From an uncultured Polymorphobacter sp. (GTDB lineage: Bacteria > Pseudomonadota > Alphaproteobacteria > Sphingomonadales > Sphingomonadaceae), in contig CALDHQ010000054.1 in assembly GCA_937894055.1 (NCBI GenBank), forward strand, positions 1 through 7,857: DNA of 7,857 nt, read 5' to 3'. The position numbers and the translations under genes were made by a program. The notes under the pieces are model-generated. The model saw only the letters and a program-made list of their open reading frames with translations, had not been told where the DNA came from and did not search any database. Below, piece by piece: positions 6,624 to 7,857 of this stretch. The stretch's first letter is position 1, and each line of letters opens with the position of its first letter.

Positions 6624-6775
6624 CTCTTGATCCTCCCCGTCTTCGGGGAGGGGGACCGCCACTTGGCGGTGGAGGGGTTGTCACCAGCGCTTCAGGAATA
6701 CTGATTGCCGCCAGTGCCACCCCTCCACCATGCAAAGAGCATGGTCCCCCTCCCCTTGCAGGGGAGGATCAAGAG
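6624..6775. repeat. Composite inverted repeat (REP/MITE-like) with four internal stem-loops
   Basis: The outer arms, about 6624-6680 and 6717-6775, share blocks in inverted order: CTCTTGATCCTCCCC, GGGGAGGGGGACC and GGTGGAGGGGT. Each arm also holds two local hairpins: CCTCCCCG/CGGGGAGG (6632-6651) and ACCGCC/GGCGGT (6655-6670) on the left, ACCATGC/GCATGGT (6727-6745) and CCTCCCC/GGGGAGG (6749-6767) on the right. The hairpin tips differ between arms yet each stays self-complementary. I recognise this type as a common intergenic repeat in sphingomonads and related alphaproteobacteria. It starts 28 bp after the tatC stop and contains no transposase. Confidence 0.9.
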
Positions 6776-6803
6776 AGGCGCGCGCGGACGTTGTGCCGCA
6801 GGC

Positions 6804-7397
6804 TCAGCCCGCCGCCTCCGCCTTGGCGCGCTTGCGCTCGGTGAACCAGATAATCGCGATCGACGCTTCGTAAAGCAGGATCAGCGGGATCGCCAACATG
6901 CACTGCGACAGGATATCGGGCGGCGTCAGCACCGCGGCGATGATGAACGCGCCGACGATGGCATAGCGCCGCCCGGCAATAAGCTGCGCGCGGCTGACGA
7001 TACCGGCGCGTTCGAGCAGCAGCAGCAGCACCGGCAGCAGGAACGCCACGCCGAACGCGATGATGAAGTGCATCACCAGCGACAGATACTCATCCATCGA
7101 CGGCAGCGCCTGTTGCGCGATACCGGTCGCGCCCGCGGTGGTCTGGAAGCCCAGGAAGAAGGTAAATGCAGTGGGCATCACGACGTAGTAGGCCAGCGCC
7201 GCGCCAAGCGTGAACAACACCGGCGTCGCGATCAGGAACGGCAGGAACGCGCGCTTTTCGGACTTGTACAGCCCGGGCGCGACGAACGCCCATAGCTGGT
7301 TGGCGATGATCGGGAAGGCCAGCACGAACGCCGTGAACGCCGCGACCTTCACCTCGACGAAGAACGCTTCGTACAGCTTGGTGTAGATCAGCTTGCC
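6804..7397 (-). other. tatC: TatC-derived segment: helices 2-6, helix 1 missing
   Basis: Residues here are numbered from the Met codon at 7745. The segment begins at GKLIYTKLYEAFF (residue 117), which aligns with the first periplasmic loop of TatC. It keeps five hydrophobic helices at about 131-155, 167-200, 220-245, 259-273 and 283-301. Conserved TatC features are present: LWAFVAPGLYKSE with Phe154 and Glu163 (equivalents of the E. coli signal-binding Phe94 and Glu103), the LLLERAGI loop, and LTPPD at 273-277. The C-terminus ends in a normal charged tail. Everything from helix 2 onwards looks intact and under normal codon use. Confidence 0.92.
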
Positions 7398-7857
7398 GAC
7401 GACGCCGTCGACGAAGTAGTCCATGGCGTCGACCTCGGCGTACGTCGGGAAGCTGCCCTCCTCGACGACGACCTTGCCGTCCTGGTTGGTGACCACCGTG
7501 TCCCAGCGTACTTCGCCGTAGTTTTCGGTGATGCGCGGGTTCTTGCCCTTGCAGGTGAGCGTGACGCTTAAAGAATCGCCCGGCTTGGCCGGCGTCACGA
7601 AACGCAGGTTGTCGAGGCCGTAGTTCGCGAGCACCGGTCCAGGAGACGGATCAACAAACAATCCGGCGGCGACCGACAGGATGTAATAGCCGTGCGCCAC
7701 CCGACCGCCGAAGAACGGATTGGCCGCGGCTGCGGCTTCATCCATGTGGGCGTAGAACGTGTCGCCGGTGAAGTGCGCGAAGTGCTCGATGTCTTCCAGG
7801 GTGATCAGCTTCGGGCCGGCCTTGACGGTGTCGCCGATCCGCAGCTCGCCGAGATTC
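6804..7857 (-). CDS. tatC: In-frame chimera: PaaZ-type MaoC hydratase domain joined to N-terminally truncated TatC (5' partial)
   Basis: One frame is open from the right edge to a TGA at 6806-6804 (350 codons in view, phase starting at 7856, start outside the window). The first about 130 codons are the hot-dog hydratase domain of PaaZ. The last about 196 codons are TatC from just before its second transmembrane helix to its natural end. About 22 unassigned residues join them. TatC is the integral membrane receptor of the twin-arginine protein export system. A normal TatC has six helices and a cytosolic N-terminus ending in HLxELRxRL, and both that motif and helix 1 are missing here. No tatA or tatB is in view. 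It may be a real fusion, a pseudogene-like rearrangement, or a chimeric assembly. An ATG at 7424-7422 with GAGG eight bases upstream could start a separate 206-residue truncated TatC. Confidence 0.8.
   Translation of the reverse strand, partial: NLGELRIGDTVKAGPKLITLEDIEHFAHFTGDTFYAHMDEAAAAANPFFGGRVAHGYYILSVAAGLFVDPSPGPVLANYGLDNLRFVTPAKPGDSLSVTLTCKGKNPRITENYGEVRWDTVVTNQDGKVVVEEGSFPTYAEVDAMDYFVDGVVGKLIYTKLYEAFFVEVKVAAFTAFVLAFPIIANQLWAFVAPGLYKSEKRAFLPFLIATPVLFTLGAALAYYVVMPTAFTFFLGFQTTAGATGIAQQALPSMDEYLSLVMHFIIAFGVAFLLPVLLLLLERAGIVSRAQLIAGRRYAIVGAFIIAAVLTPPDILSQCMLAIPLILLYEASIAIIWFTERKRAKAEAAG
7398..7463 (-). other. Junction segment of unknown origin between MaoC and TatC parts
   Basis: The 22 codons encode EGSFPTYAEVDAMDYFVDGV plus one further Val, which I cannot place in either PaaZ or TatC. 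The DNA is strongly enriched in GTC and GAC codons, with two GTCGAC hexamers, and contains no stop in the fusion frame. Its edges share short words with both sides (GGCAAG occurs just before and just after it). It may be the scar of the rearrangement or a piece of a third sequence. Confidence 0.5.
7464..7857 (-). other. paaZ: PaaZ-type MaoC (R-hydratase) domain segment
   Basis: The visible part begins NLGELRIGDTV and carries FTGDTFYAHMDE, whose Asp and His (GDxxxxH) are the catalytic pair of MaoC hydratases. It continues with FFGGRVAHGYYILSVAAGLF, GPVLANYGLDNLRFVTPAKP and a C-terminal strand with RWDTVVTNQDG. These match the C-terminal half of PaaZ, where this domain opens the oxepin-CoA ring in phenylacetate degradation and the N-terminal half is an aldehyde dehydrogenase. 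Some family members are free-standing hydratases, so the aldehyde dehydrogenase half cannot be assumed beyond the edge. The usual final strand (a YDxLT-like ending) is missing and replaced by the junction segment. Confidence 0.85.

Larger units (their letters stand above)
6143..6803. other. 661-bp region without a confident gene, between tatC and glnE
   Basis: Next to glnE, 6143-6240 has normal GC content and should hold the glnE leader. From 6241 to 6420 the G+C content falls to about 41% by hand count (74 of 180 bases), which is well below the rest of the window. A weak promoter-like pair on the minus strand in this part (TTGAAT, 17 bp, TATGTC) could serve glnE, but I do not trust it enough to list separately. 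From 6541 to 6775 the region is almost entirely inverted repeats. I see no tRNA, transposase or full-length gene. Confidence 0.75.

Noticed and set aside
6420..6735. Several 70-120 codon frames on both strands across the repeat region
   Set aside because: They are proline, glycine and arginine-rich read-through of hairpin repeats with no start signals or family likeness.
6241..6775. Insertion sequence or attachment site in the intergenic region
   Set aside because: No transposase or integrase fragment, no target-site duplication and no tRNA gene could be seen; only structured repeats and an AT-rich block.
6624..6775. CRISPR array
   Set aside because: The repeats are inverted, not regularly spaced direct repeats, and there are no spacers.

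Overview
The window is GC-rich (roughly two thirds G+C by eye) and every recognisable gene lies on the minus strand. The protein set points to an alphaproteobacterium of the Sphingomonadales. The M23 peptidase has the single-helix, coiled-coil and LytM layout I associate with sphingomonads. The gene order (glnE, bcp, DUF455 ferritin-like, M23, erpA, xth) and the dispersed inverted repeats fit the same group. This is a judgement from remembered family features, not from a search.

Layout in the direction of transcription, from right to left. The right edge opens inside a PaaZ-type MaoC hydratase domain. That domain continues in frame, through about 22 residues I cannot assign, into TatC without its first transmembrane helix (6804-7857). 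Next comes a 661-bp stretch without a confident gene (6143-6803). It holds a composite inverted repeat with four internal stem-loops, a terminator-like hairpin oriented on the plus strand, and an AT-rich island of about 41% G+C. Then follow glnE (3383-6142), a 30-bp-arm inverted repeat, and a compact cluster: bcp (2739-3206), a DUF455 ferritin-like gene that begins directly after the bcp stop, an M23 peptidase (521-1876), erpA (147-476) and the first 33 codons of xth (1-99).

The left part reads as ordinary housekeeping: nitrogen regulation (GlnE), peroxide defence (Bcp with a neighbouring probable di-iron protein), cell-wall remodelling (M23), Fe-S cluster delivery (ErpA) and DNA repair (exonuclease III). 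All genes are co-directional with short gaps, so co-transcription of bcp through xth is plausible.

The most striking signal is the PaaZ/TatC chimera. It is either a genuine rearrangement that removed the TatC N-terminus, or an assembly or library chimera; the sequence alone cannot decide. Other points worth checking are the covarying composite repeat, a possible small gene or RNA in the AT-rich island, a perfect 32-bp palindrome inside glnE, and a Bcp with a single cysteine. I found no CRISPR array, tRNA, rRNA or transposase gene.
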